In this document: positions 1-8,725 of the stretch, piece after piece
Layout of the letters: each line of letters starts with the position of its first letter
Numbering within the stretch: the stretch's first letter is position 1
Origin: CAZAQS01 sp964486825
GTDB taxonomy: Bacteria > Chloroflexota > Anaerolineae > Anaerolineales > UBA4823
Reading direction: 5' to 3'
Assembly (NCBI GenBank): GCA_964486825.1
Contig: CAZAQS010000031.1
Location: 1 to 28,910, forward strand
Length of the DNA: 28,910 nt
Notes under the pieces: model-generated
Told to the model about the DNA's origin: nothing
Databases searched by the model: none
What the model saw: only the letters and a program-made list of their open reading frames with translations
Position numbers and translations under genes: made by a program

Positions 1-128
1 AACTGCAGGGCAAGCTCTCTTTCAGCCGGCAAGTTCGAACCTGGAGGAAAAGTACCATTGAGGATATCGGTCACTAAAGCCTGCTCTGCATAAATGGCTG
101 GTCTTAGCGGGGGGGTTCGTTGCTGCAC
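1..128 (-). CDS. GntR-family transcriptional regulator, N-terminal fragment
   Basis: Partial gene that runs off the left edge; only about 42 N-terminal residues are visible. A GTG start at 128 follows an AGGAGG ribosome-binding site at about 132-140. The residues include IYAEQALVTDILNGTFPPG and then LPAERELALQ. This matches the start of the GntR winged-helix DNA-binding domain, where an I..G.lpPG..LPsEReLA pattern is typical. The effector-binding domain lies outside the window, so the subfamily (FadR, HutC, YtrA and so on) and the ligand cannot be judged. The gene has its own strong promoter, and the start site is covered by a perfect palindrome, so autorepression is the likely control. It is downstream of mfd on the same strand but has a separate promoter. 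Confidence 0.8.
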   Translation of the reverse strand, partial: MQQRTPPLRPAIYAEQALVTDILNGTFPPGSNLPAERELALQ

Positions 129-143
129 GGTTCTCCTCCTGGG

Positions 144-167
144 AACTGGTCAGTGGACTGACCAGTT
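144..167. promoter_or_regulatory. Palindromic operator of the GntR gene
   Basis: This is a 24-bp perfect inverted repeat: arms AACTGGTCAGT and ACTGACCAGTT separated by 2 bp. It starts just after the -10 box and covers the predicted transcription start, a position suited to repression. The TGGTC..GACCA core resembles sites bound by FadR-type GntR proteins. The binding protein is inferred to be the adjacent GntR product. Confidence 0.7.
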
Positions 168-170
168 AAT

Positions 171-199
171 ACTATAGCAAGTCCTGAAGCACTTGTCAA
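171..199 (-). promoter_or_regulatory. Sigma70-type promoter of the GntR gene
   Basis: Read on the minus strand, a perfect -35 TTGACA (194-199) is followed by a 17-bp spacer and a -10 TATAGT (171-176). The predicted start site is near 164, about 36 bases before the GTG start codon. It falls inside the palindrome at 144-167. Confidence 0.75.
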
Positions 200-218
200 G
201 CGCCAATATGAAAATTTT

Positions 219-3200
219 TTAGATCACAGGGTGTTGTTTATCTTGTGTTCGAACTGGCTGGTGTTGCTCCAATTCACCAAGGATTTCAAGCAAACGCTCA
301 TGCCAGTTTGGCTGAGAAGCTTGTAACCATAAACTATTTTTCCCCGTGCGAACATCCGGACCAAAGTAGGGGAAAGGTCGGGATGAGACGCCTTCAGGCA
401 AAGGTGGATACCGGAGCACAATCTGACCGTTTTCTCCACTTACTGCGCTCAAAGAGGCGGCTTCTGCCAGGATCTTCACCTTTACCTGGAAAAGCAAGTT
501 CTTGACCGGTTCGGGGAGTGGGCCAAAGCGGTCAAAAAATTCACCGGTGAGTGAATCTACCTCTGCCAGGCTTTGAAGACCGGCTATGCGCCTGTAGAGC
601 CGGAGCCGCATGGTTTTGTCGGATACGTAATTGGCAGGGATGCTCAGGTGCAGGGGGAGATCCACATTGATCAATGGGGCATGGGCTTCTTGAGCGGCTT
701 CCGCGAGCAGGGCCTGGCCTTTTTCTTCTTCGGCAGCAGTCTCTGGAAATTCGTGGCTTTCCCTTAACTGGCGAACGGCATTAGCCAGTAAGCGCGTGTA
801 CAGGTGGAAACCGACTGCAGCGATATGTCCATGCTGGCGCGTTCCGAGGATATCACCCGTTCCCCTAATCTCGAGGTCCCTCATGGCGATGGAATAGCCA
901 GCCCCTAATTGCGTATTCTCGGCGATGGTCTCCATCCTCTCACGGCCTTCCGGTGTGGGAAGCTTTTTACGGTGACGGAAGAAGTAAGCATAGGCGCGTT
1001 GAGCGCCACGGCCCACCCGGCCGCGAAGCTGGTATAGTTGGGCCAGACCGAAGGTATCTGCCCTATCGATGATCAATGTGTTTGCGTTGGGGATATCGAG
1101 GCCCGATTCGATGATGGATGTGCTGAGAAGCACATCGACCTCCCCAGCAGAAAATTTTTCCATCCTTGCCGATAACTCGCTTTCAGCCATCTGTCCATGA
1201 GCAATTGCGATCCGGGCTTCTGGAACCAACTTTGCCAGGTGGCTGTGCATGGCTCCAATGGTTTGAACGCGGTTGTGGACAAAGAAAACCTGTCCTCCGC
1301 GTTCCATTTCTCGCAGGATGGCCTGCCGGACCAGGCGAGATGAATAAGGACCTACATGGGTAATGATCGGCAGGCGCTCCTCGGGAGGTGTGTTGATGGT
1401 CGAGATATCCCGGACGCCAGTCAGCGCCATGTAAAGGGTGCGCGGGATTGGCGTGGCTGTCATCGTAAGTACATCCACCTCGGTTCGCATTTGTTTGAGT
1501 TTCTCTTTGTGAGTTACCCCAAAACGCTGTTCCTCATCAATGATCAGCAATCCCAGGTCTTTGAACTCTACATCGCCCTGGATGAGGCGGTGGGTGCCAA
1601 TGACGATATCCAGGCTACCATTCGCGAGACGTGAAATGATTTCGCGTTGCTGTTGCGGATTTCGGAAACGGGAGAGCATCTCAACTTCAACTGGGTAAGC
1701 GGCTGTCCGCTCGCGGAAGGTGTTGTAGTGTTGCTGTGCCAAAACGGTCGTTGGCACTAAAACAGCCACCTGTTTACCCGAAATCACTGCTTTGAAAGCT
1801 GCCCGCAAGGCCACTTCAGTCTTTCCATACCCAACATCCCCGCAGATCAAGCGATCCATCGGTCGCGAGCTTTCCATATCTTGCTTCACCTCGCGGATCA
1901 CCTGCAGCTGGTCCTCGGTTTCCACATAAGGAAAACTGGCTTCTAGCTCTTGCTGCCAGGCTGTATCTGCTGCGAAGGAAATTCCTTGCACTACCTGGCG
2001 GCGGGCATGAAGCTCAAGGAGATCCTGAGCAATCTCTGCAACTGCCTTCTGGGTACGCTCTTTTGCTGCTGACCATTCCCCGCCTCCCAATCGTGTTGGG
2101 GAGGGCGTCCTGCTGTCAGGCCCAACATAGCGGGTAAGCCTGTCGGCCTGGTAAACGGGCACGTAGAGTTGGTCGTTTTCTGCATATTCTATACAAAGGT
2201 ATTCTCTTTCCAATCCTTCTACGGTGCGACTTACAAGTCCAACGAAGCGACCAATTCCATGGTCTACATGGACTACCCAATCATCTATCTGAAGGTCGGC
2301 ATAAGGAGCTTCAGGAGCTTCGGCCACCGCCCGGTGTCGGCGGCGTGGTTCGGGACGCCGCCATCCAAATACCTCTCCGTCGGTGAGTAGGTGCACGGTC
2401 TTTCCTGTGTTAGGTGTAAAGACCCACCCCTCCGTCAGGCTTCCTTCAATAAACACTGGTTCTGGAAGGCCTGGTTCCAGATCACCTGCCACTCTGACCC
2501 TCTCCACCCACAATTCCTGCAGGCGCGCCTTTTGCCGTGATACGATCACCAACTGCTCTGAAGATAGGTAGCGTTCGACCATATGCTCCAGGAGATCTTT
2601 AAGACGACCACCGAAGCGAGGACCTGAGGCGAAACGTTGGGCCAGTCTGGTTTCATCTGTGGCGACAAGCGGGCCGAGCTCCAAAACCTGATGGCCGGTC
2701 AGGGAATCCTCGATCTCAGAAAATGTCAGGTAAGGGACCGGGAAATCTTGAGGCAGTGTTCCCTCCTCCTGGTAATCCCTGCGCAAGTTCAGCGCTTGTT
2801 CTTCGATTTCGTTGATCGTGTCCTGGAAATTCTGCCAATTATCCACCAGCACCAGCGCCTCACGAGGTAAATAATCCAGTACGCTGGCAGGGGTGGAGTG
2901 CAGATATGGAATATGAAACTCGGAGAGATTGACTTCTCCCGTTACCGGATCCTTTGCAAATTCTTGATTTTCGTTTATCGCCAGGTATTCACGAGCGGGT
3001 GTGATAAGGATATGTTCTATGGTTCGGATAGTGCGCTGGGTGGCGGGGTCGAAGCGGCGCAGGGTATCGATTTCATCTCCATAGAACTCGATCCGCACAG
3101 GCAATTGTTCTGCCGGTGGCCATATATCCATGATCCCGCCACGTCTGGCAAATTGCCCTGAAGCGATAACCGTGTTGACGGAGTCGTAACCAAAGCTAAC

Positions 3201-3698
3201 CAACGTACGCAAGGTCTCGTCCATGTTGATGACCTGGCCCGGCTTAATCGTGCGGGTAGCTTTTAGGAATTCACGGCGAGGTAAAGAGCGGGCCATCACT
3301 CCTCGGGCTGAGGCGATGATTACGGGTGGATCTTCCGGAATGGTAGCACCTGGTATTTGGTAGGTAGCGAGTGTGGTGAGCACGATCAACCGATCACGGC
3401 GTGTGTTCTCGCCCCAAGCGGCCTGCTCATAAAAGAGCGGGTTTGGTTCGGGGAATAGCAAGCGAATTAGCCCAGGAGCCCATAAACCAAGCTCGTCGAG
3501 CATGGCCAATGCATGATCTGGACGGTCGGTTAGGAACAAGATTGGGCGGTTGATTTCTGCGCTTAACGCGGCCAGAAATGCCAGGCGGGCTGAACGTCTC
3601 AGCCCCAGGCTTGGCTGTTCCTGACGAGAACGAATTAATTCTATTAAATCTTTGGCAGAATCGGCAATTAAGCGAGCCAGGAATTCCAGTTTCATCAT
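219..3698 (-). CDS. mfd: Transcription-repair coupling factor Mfd
   Basis: ATP-dependent DNA translocase that removes RNA polymerase stalled at DNA lesions and recruits UvrA. At 1159 residues it is full length (E. coli about 1148). The N-terminal third is the UvrB-like region. The RNA-polymerase-interacting domain lies near residues 465-540 (DDWVVHVDHGIGRFVGL). RecG-like helicase motifs follow: Walker A GDVGYGKTE at 620-628, DEEQ at 721-724 and TMTATPIPRTL from about 745. A TRG-like motif sits in the region with QLRGRVGRG and AYAYFF, and the regulatory D7 domain is C-terminal. The start codon directly follows the pth stop codon; a second ATG is adjacent. A GGAGAAG about 10 bases upstream could serve as ribosome-binding site, so pth and mfd are probably cotranscribed and translationally coupled. 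Confidence 0.97.
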   Translation of the reverse strand: MMKLEFLARLIADSAKDLIELIRSRQEQPSLGLRRSARLAFLAALSAEINRPILFLTDRPDHALAMLDELGLWAPGLIRLLFPEPNPLFYEQAAWGENTRRDRLIVLTTLATYQIPGATIPEDPPVIIASARGVMARSLPRREFLKATRTIKPGQVINMDETLRTLVSFGYDSVNTVIASGQFARRGGIMDIWPPAEQLPVRIEFYGDEIDTLRRFDPATQRTIRTIEHILITPAREYLAINENQEFAKDPVTGEVNLSEFHIPYLHSTPASVLDYLPREALVLVDNWQNFQDTINEIEEQALNLRRDYQEEGTLPQDFPVPYLTFSEIEDSLTGHQVLELGPLVATDETRLAQRFASGPRFGGRLKDLLEHMVERYLSSEQLVIVSRQKARLQELWVERVRVAGDLEPGLPEPVFIEGSLTEGWVFTPNTGKTVHLLTDGEVFGWRRPEPRRRHRAVAEAPEAPYADLQIDDWVVHVDHGIGRFVGLVSRTVEGLEREYLCIEYAENDQLYVPVYQADRLTRYVGPDSRTPSPTRLGGGEWSAAKERTQKAVAEIAQDLLELHARRQVVQGISFAADTAWQQELEASFPYVETEDQLQVIREVKQDMESSRPMDRLICGDVGYGKTEVALRAAFKAVISGKQVAVLVPTTVLAQQHYNTFRERTAAYPVEVEMLSRFRNPQQQREIISRLANGSLDIVIGTHRLIQGDVEFKDLGLLIIDEEQRFGVTHKEKLKQMRTEVDVLTMTATPIPRTLYMALTGVRDISTINTPPEERLPIITHVGPYSSRLVRQAILREMERGGQVFFVHNRVQTIGAMHSHLAKLVPEARIAIAHGQMAESELSARMEKFSAGEVDVLLSTSIIESGLDIPNANTLIIDRADTFGLAQLYQLRGRVGRGAQRAYAYFFRHRKKLPTPEGRERMETIAENTQLGAGYSIAMRDLEIRGTGDILGTRQHGHIAAVGFHLYTRLLANAVRQLRESHEFPETAAEEEKGQALLAEAAQEAHAPLINVDLPLHLSIPANYVSDKTMRLRLYRRIAGLQSLAEVDSLTGEFFDRFGPLPEPVKNLLFQVKVKILAEAASLSAVSGENGQIVLRYPPLPEGVSSRPFPYFGPDVRTGKNSLWLQASQPNWHERLLEILGELEQHQPVRTQDKQHPVI

Positions 3699-4313
3699 CT
3701 AAGGGATATCTTCTCCGATACTATTAAATTTGTTCATGGCAGAATCTATACCATCGGTAATAAATAACAGGCTTGCTTCCGCAGCACGGTCAAGGATTTC
3801 GGGTAATATTTCTTTTTCATCCCGATCGAAATCCTGCAAGACGTATGCAGCCGCCAACATCCTCCCTGGAGGACGTCCTACCCCAACCCTCAGGCGGGGG
3901 AAATCTTGCGTTCCCAGGCGTTCAATTACAGAAGCCATGCCCTTTTGGCCTGCCGAGCCTCCTTTTGGCCTCATTCTTAATGTATCGAACGGTAGATCTA
4001 CGTCATCAAAAATTACTAGCAGTTGCTCCAATGGCACCTTGTAGAAGCGAACCAGCGAGCCTACCGATTGCCCGGATTCGTTCATATACGTTTGAGGCTT
4101 CGCAAGTATGATCCGGCAGCCTTTATAACGTACATCAGTTGTCAAGGCACGGAACATTACTCTTGAGAAGCTCAGCTCTAGCCGTTGTGCCAGGCGGTCA
4201 ACGACTCTAAAGCCGATATTGTGGCGATTTTCCTGGTATTGTCGGCCAGGATTCCCCAAACCAATAATCAAAAAAGGATAATTGTCCGTGTGTGTTTCTC
4301 GTTCTGTATTCAT
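3699..4313 (-). CDS. pth: Peptidyl-tRNA hydrolase
   Basis: Hydrolyses the ester bond of peptidyl-tRNAs that drop off ribosomes, recycling tRNA. It is 204 residues, usual for Pth. Family motifs are present: GLGNPG with Asn21, NRHNIGF with the catalytic His31, MNESG with Asn78, and FDDVDLP with the acidic residue near 103-104. One departure stands out: the segment that reads GGHNG in E. coli Pth (His113, Asn114) is AGQKG here, so Gln123-Lys124 replace His-Asn. There is a short N-terminal extension before the first strand. The gene is first in a two-gene unit with mfd (zero-base gap) and is divergent from holB. I found no convincing promoter for it in the 185-bp gap. Confidence 0.95.
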   Translation of the reverse strand: MNTERETHTDNYPFLIIGLGNPGRQYQENRHNIGFRVVDRLAQRLELSFSRVMFRALTTDVRYKGCRIILAKPQTYMNESGQSVGSLVRFYKVPLEQLLVIFDDVDLPFDTLRMRPKGGSAGQKGMASVIERLGTQDFPRLRVGVGRPPGRMLAAAYVLQDFDRDEKEILPEILDRAAEASLLFITDGIDSAMNKFNSIGEDIP

Positions 4314-4463
4314 CGATGTCTTTCTTGATCCCCTGGTTTATAACTTTTACCTGAAATGACCTTCCATTTTACCATGTGGAGGCAAAATGCTTCGGCCTAG
4401 TCGATCATTTTTGCCAAAGCTTCGCTTAGCCAGGGCTGGTTTTTTATCCTCTCTATGTTCAAG

Positions 4464-4492
4464 TTGTCAATATATTGGACCTGGACTAAAAT
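4464..4492 (+). promoter_or_regulatory. Promoter of holB, predicting a leaderless mRNA
   Basis: A -35 TTGTCA (4464-4469), a 17-bp spacer and a -10 TAAAAT (4487-4492) are followed by only six bases before the ATG at 4499. The predicted start site coincides with the start codon. There is no Shine-Dalgarno room, only GGGG within the six bases. Confidence 0.55.
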
Positions 4493-4498
4493 GGGGCT

Positions 4499-5491
4499 AT
4501 GAACTGGGATATGGTAGGCCACGATTGGGCTATCCAACTATTAAGTGACCATATTGCTAAAGGAAGGACCAGGCATGCCTATCTTTTCACTGGCCCTCAT
4601 GGAGTTGGAAAGCGTACTCTGGCGTTGCGTTTTTTTCAGGCCATAAACTGCCTTGAGCCTCCTTCTCCTGGACGGTTCTGCCACTCTTGTAGCTCTTGCA
4701 TCCGTATTTCTAAGGGGCAACATCCTGACCTCGACATACTCCAGGCCGAGCAAGAGGGCGGCACGTTGAAAGTGGATCAAATTCGCTCACTTCACCGCAA
4801 CCTGTCTCTAACGCCTTATGAGGCTCGAACCCGAATGGCCCTGCTGCTTCGGTTTGAGGAGGCAAATCCAAGCGCTTCCAATGCTCTGTTGAAAACACTA
4901 GAAGAGCCCTCCCCGCATGTGGTTCTGGTACTTACCGCCGTGAGCCCAGAAAGCCTTTTGCCGACCATCGTCTCTCGCTGTGAAGTACTGCGCTTGGGTC
5001 CCGCGTCTCTTCCAGCGGTGAGCGATTACCTGCAAAAACATAAGGGGGCGTCATCCGAACAGGCGATGCTCTTGGCGCATTTGTCCGCGGGCCGGGTTGG
5101 GTATGCATGTAAATTACACACTGATCCTGATAAACTGGCACAACGCCAGACATGGCTAGATGAACACTTCCAATTGCTAACTTCTGGACGAGTAAAGCGC
5201 TTTTCCTATGCGGAATCGTTGGGCAAAGATAAAGATGTGGCTCGCCAGGTGCTCGAATTATGGCTCGCTTATTGGAGAGATATCATGCTCAGGACCAGCG
5301 GCGCCTCCGCCCCGTTGATTAATAGCGACCGGGTTGCTGAAATCGAAGATCTGTCGGGGAAATTGGATATCATTTCTGCCAGCGAGACCGTTAAATCTCT
5401 TGAGAGAACGATTACTCATTTGGAGAATAATATCAATCCCCGTGTAGCCTTAGAAGTGCTCCTGTTGGATTTGCCGGGTTTGTCACACTAA
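4499..5491 (+). CDS. holB: DNA polymerase III clamp-loader subunit delta-prime (HolB-type)
   Basis: Subunit of the clamp-loader complex that places the beta sliding clamp on primed DNA. It is 330 residues, typical for HolB. The AAA+ domain starts at once, with Walker A GPHGVGKRT at 32-40. The four-cysteine zinc module typical of clamp-loader ATPases is Cys51, Cys61, Cys64 and Cys67. The HPDLDIL segment, a Walker-B-like RFEEAN region near 119-123, EEPSPH, and SRC at 159-161 (the arginine that acts in trans on a neighbouring ATP site) follow. The C-terminal third is the all-alpha collar domain. Walker A is more complete than in E. coli delta-prime, so a DnaX-like paralogue was considered. The short length and lack of tau-type extensions favour delta-prime. 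Confidence 0.88.
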   Translation: MNWDMVGHDWAIQLLSDHIAKGRTRHAYLFTGPHGVGKRTLALRFFQAINCLEPPSPGRFCHSCSSCIRISKGQHPDLDILQAEQEGGTLKVDQIRSLHRNLSLTPYEARTRMALLLRFEEANPSASNALLKTLEEPSPHVVLVLTAVSPESLLPTIVSRCEVLRLGPASLPAVSDYLQKHKGASSEQAMLLAHLSAGRVGYACKLHTDPDKLAQRQTWLDEHFQLLTSGRVKRFSYAESLGKDKDVARQVLELWLAYWRDIMLRTSGASAPLINSDRVAEIEDLSGKLDIISASETVKSLERTITHLENNINPRVALEVLLLDLPGLSH

Positions 5492-5643
5492 TCCTTTTCC
5501 TCACGATACACAAAATTTTATTCCTGGTTTTTCGATCCTGTCCAGGAAATTCCCATGGGTAAAAGGCTGGTATTTGAATTGTGGGAAAATTTTTGAAATT
5601 CTCTAGAACCAGCCTGGCATTGAGGCTTTGGAAAAAATATATA

Positions 5644-5652
5644 TGCTATACT
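5644..5652 (+). promoter_or_regulatory. Extended -10 promoter of the kinase-MBL-asparaginase-nth cluster
   Basis: TGCTATACT is an extended -10 box preceded by an A/T-rich stretch (AAAAAATATATA). I see no good -35, which is usual for extended -10 promoters. The leader to the ATG at 5716 would be about 57 bases. The rest of the 5492-5715 gap shows nothing else convincing. Confidence 0.45.
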
Positions 5653-5715
5653 CATTAGGAATCCGTTTACTCATCAAAAATTCAATGGAAACCATCCTAA
5701 TATTCCGGTGGCGCT

Positions 5716-7863
5716 ATGGAATCGAAAAAGAAAAGCCAGACTCCACGAATTCGAGAAGGCAAAGAGCAAAATACCAGGACATCTCTAGAGCTTCTGTATA
5801 ATATCAGCCGGGAATTCGCAGCTGCACTGGACTTGCAAGAGGTTTTGGAGCGCGTGCTACTTCTGGCAACGGAGACTGTTGGCGCTACCACCGGTAGTAT
5901 CATCGTAATCGATGACAGTGGTAAACCGGTGGAGTCTAAAATCGTGACCGGCGATCAGGTGCACAGTCATATGACGCAACGGTTGAGGGTTACACTCGAG
6001 AGAGGCCTGGCAGGCTGGGTACTGAGACACCGCCAGGCTGTTTTAATCGAGGACACGAGCCAGGATGAGCGCTGGTTGGCTCGTCGATATGATCCTGAGC
6101 CTCAACCCGTTCCCAAATCTGTTGTCAGTGCACCGCTCCTGGTTCGCGAGCGCCTTGTTGGAGTAGTTACCTTATCACACCAGAGGGCAGGTTTTTTTAA
6201 AGAAGATCATCTCTCCCTCATCCAGGCAATCGCTGACCAGGCGGGTATCTTCGTTCTCAACGCCCGCCTGTATGCAGAAAGCCAAAGACAGGCGCGCGTA
6301 ATGAGTGCCCTTGCTGAAAGTGCAGCCGTGATAACTGCCAGCTTGAACCTGGAAGAGGTTTTGGTCCGAATTTTAGAGCAGATCAGCACGGCTCTTCAGG
6401 TGCCTGCAGTTTCCCTGGCTTTGATCGAACCGGAAAAAGAAGAACTTGTTTTCAAAGCCGCCATTGGATGGGAAACAGATCAGAGTATCGCGGTCCGTGT
6501 TCCCATAGGAAAAGGAGTGTGCGGGTGGACGGCTAAGGAAGGAAGGGGAATTATCGTAACAGATGTGGGTAAATACCCACGATATGATCCTGAAACAGAG
6601 ACACGCACAGGGCTTGATGTAAACTCGATCGCTTGCGCCCCCATACGATCTAAAGGACAGGTGATTGGGGTTTTAGAGGCGATCATCACCTCGGCTGATA
6701 GTTTTGACGCGGATGCTCTATTTGTCCTTACCGGCATAGGAAGCCTGGCCGGTACTGCAATACGCCATGCCCAGCTATTTGAGCGTTTGCAGGCCGCTCA
6801 CCAACGTTACCAGGAGCTGTTCGAGGATAGCATCGACCCAATTCTGATTACAGGTTGGGATGGGCAGATCTTGGAGGCAAACCGCCAGGCAGTTCTGTCG
6901 ATCGGGAAAGACATCCAGTTCTTATTGGATAACAATATCCATGAACTTCATGATTCTGATAGAAAGAAGTTGGGACAACGCTGTGAGAATTTGCTGCCAG
7001 GGGATACAATTACCTATGAATCGGTTTTACATTCCAGCCATGGTGAAATCATACCCGTCCAGGTATACGTACGGCAAGTAATTATCGATGGCGTCTCACA
7101 TCTTCAATGGATCATGAGGGATATCACAGAACATAAAAATTTGGATTCTCTGCGTGAAGATTTGCTGTCGATGATATACCATGACTTGCGTTCACCCTTG
7201 GGCAACGTGATATCCAGTCTGGACACGGCAGCTTCTATGTTCCGCGAGCAAATGGACCCCAATTTAAGCTCCTTACTAAACATTGCAATTCGCTCCTCAC
7301 AACGAATTGAAAGGTTGACCACCTCATTACTCGATATCAACCGCCTGGAAGCAGGGCAACCACTCATCAAACCAGAAAATCTGAATTTCTCTCGTTTGGT
7401 AACTGAGACACTCGAAAGCGTAGATCCTATTTTAAAAGCCAAGAAGCAGGAGGTTATCCTGGAGTTGACGGATGACCTGCCTCTGATACGGGGGAATGCT
7501 GACATGATCCTACGCGTTATGATTAACCTGCTTGAAAACGCTTCTAAATACTTGCCTCAGGAAGGCAAAATTACGCTCGGCGGTGATCAAGAGGAAGGGA
7601 GCCTGCATATCTATGTGCAGGACAATGGTCCTGGCATCCCTGATAGTGAAAGGGAGCGGATCTTCGATAAATACACTCGGCTGGGCTCCGGGGATGTTGC
7701 AAGGGGCTTCGGCTTAGGCTTGTATTATTGCCGCCTGGCAATCGAAGCCCATGGTGGAATAATTTGGGTAGAGTCTACTCCAGGTTCCGGCGCAAAATTT
7801 AATATCACCTTACCCGTGATATCAGATCCTGGTCATGAGGGCACTGAGAATGCAAGAAATTGA
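5716..7863 (+). CDS. GAF-GAF-PAS sensor histidine kinase
   Basis: Soluble hybrid sensor of 715 residues with no predicted membrane segment, so it should sense a cytoplasmic signal. Domain order: GAF about 35-170, GAF about 196-345, PAS about 362-475 (YQELFEDSIDPILIT onward), HisKA about 480-545, HATPase_c about 590-705. The phospho-acceptor is His489 in YHDLRSPL. The ATP-binding boxes are intact: N box NLLENASKYLP, G1 DNGPGIPD, G2 GFGLGLYYC. No receiver domain is attached and no cognate regulator is adjacent. It heads a tight gene cluster and its stop lies inside the next gene, so the MBL-fold protein is probably translated with it. The GAF ligands cannot be assigned from sequence. Confidence 0.92.
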   Translation: MESKKKSQTPRIREGKEQNTRTSLELLYNISREFAAALDLQEVLERVLLLATETVGATTGSIIVIDDSGKPVESKIVTGDQVHSHMTQRLRVTLERGLAGWVLRHRQAVLIEDTSQDERWLARRYDPEPQPVPKSVVSAPLLVRERLVGVVTLSHQRAGFFKEDHLSLIQAIADQAGIFVLNARLYAESQRQARVMSALAESAAVITASLNLEEVLVRILEQISTALQVPAVSLALIEPEKEELVFKAAIGWETDQSIAVRVPIGKGVCGWTAKEGRGIIVTDVGKYPRYDPETETRTGLDVNSIACAPIRSKGQVIGVLEAIITSADSFDADALFVLTGIGSLAGTAIRHAQLFERLQAAHQRYQELFEDSIDPILITGWDGQILEANRQAVLSIGKDIQFLLDNNIHELHDSDRKKLGQRCENLLPGDTITYESVLHSSHGEIIPVQVYVRQVIIDGVSHLQWIMRDITEHKNLDSLREDLLSMIYHDLRSPLGNVISSLDTAASMFREQMDPNLSSLLNIAIRSSQRIERLTTSLLDINRLEAGQPLIKPENLNFSRLVTETLESVDPILKAKKQEVILELTDDLPLIRGNADMILRVMINLLENASKYLPQEGKITLGGDQEEGSLHIYVQDNGPGIPDSERERIFDKYTRLGSGDVARGFGLGLYYCRLAIEAHGGIIWVESTPGSGAKFNITLPVISDPGHEGTENARN

Positions 7864-8725
7864 ACAAGGCATTTTTATCGAGACATCTTATCCTGGGGTA
7901 ACCCTGGGGGCCATCCTCCTTCCACAGGGCACCCTGTTGATTGACGCTCCTTTACGTCAGGAAGATGCCCGCTCATGGCGAGCTGCGCTCGTTAACCAGG
8001 GCAGTGGCGCAAACCGGATGCTGGTTAACCTGGATGCTCATCCTGACCGTACCCTTGGGGCAAGGGTCCTCGAGGCCACCATCATTGCCCATCAAAAGAC
8101 CGGGCAAGTTTTCAGAAATCGTCCTTCGATCTTTAAAGGTCAAAATGTCGAAAGCGGATCTGAATGGGAGACCTACAACGAGGCTGTAGGTACACGCTGG
8201 GCTATCCCTGATATCACGTTTACTTCACAAATTCTGCTGCATTGGGGACCTCCGGATATTGTGTTGGAATACCATCCGGGTCCCTCTGTAGGAGCAATAT
8301 GGGTTATCGTTCCTGGTTCTAAAATTGTTTTTATTGGGGATGCAGTTCTTCACAACCAACCACCATTCCTTACGAACGCCGATATTCCGTCCTGGTTGGA
8401 AACCCTGGATGAGCTTCGAAAAGGCTACCAGGATTACACCCTCGTTACCGGGAGGGGAGGCGTCGTCCCTAATGAAGCGGTCCGAGCCCAACACCAGATA
8501 TTAAAAAACATCCTGAGGGGAATGGAAAGACTTGCCAAACGCAATGCCCCTTCCGAGGCGGTTGAATCGTTGATGCCGGGGATTGTATCTGGTTTGGATT
8601 TCCCCCAGCATTTAGAAGAACAATATACTCAAAGGTTGCGTCATGGCTTGATCCAATATTACGCCCGTCACTACCGCCCGCAAGACGCAGCCATTCACCT
8701 GCGTGAAAATGGAGAGGAACAGTAA
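7850..8725 (+). CDS. Metallo-beta-lactamase-fold protein with a degenerate metal site
   Basis: A 291-residue protein with the MBL fold pattern: an N-terminal strand pair (GVTLGAILLPQGTLLIDAP), a metal loop, a YHPGPSVG strand and FIGDAVLH. The usual HxHxDH loop reads Asp62-Ala-His64-Pro-Asp66-Arg67. His142 and bridging Asp164 are kept, but the last ligand His is Arg202 (TGRGG). Site-2 histidines are therefore both Arg, and the first site-1 His is Asp. It may bind one metal or none, and function is unknown. An upstream in-frame ATG at 7835 exists. I prefer 7850 because GAGGG sits about 8 bases upstream of it, whereas 7835 has no good ribosome-binding site. It overlaps the kinase end by 14 bases and shares TAATG with the asparaginase gene. 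Confidence 0.78.
   Translation: MQEIEQGIFIETSYPGVTLGAILLPQGTLLIDAPLRQEDARSWRAALVNQGSGANRMLVNLDAHPDRTLGARVLEATIIAHQKTGQVFRNRPSIFKGQNVESGSEWETYNEAVGTRWAIPDITFTSQILLHWGPPDIVLEYHPGPSVGAIWVIVPGSKIVFIGDAVLHNQPPFLTNADIPSWLETLDELRKGYQDYTLVTGRGGVVPNEAVRAQHQILKNILRGMERLAKRNAPSEAVESLMPGIVSGLDFPQHLEEQYTQRLRHGLIQYYARHYRPQDAAIHLRENGEEQ

Noticed and set aside
5550..5630. Inverted repeat AGGCTGGT / ACCAGCCT after holB
   Set aside because: The loop is over 40 bases and no T run follows, so a terminator is not supported.
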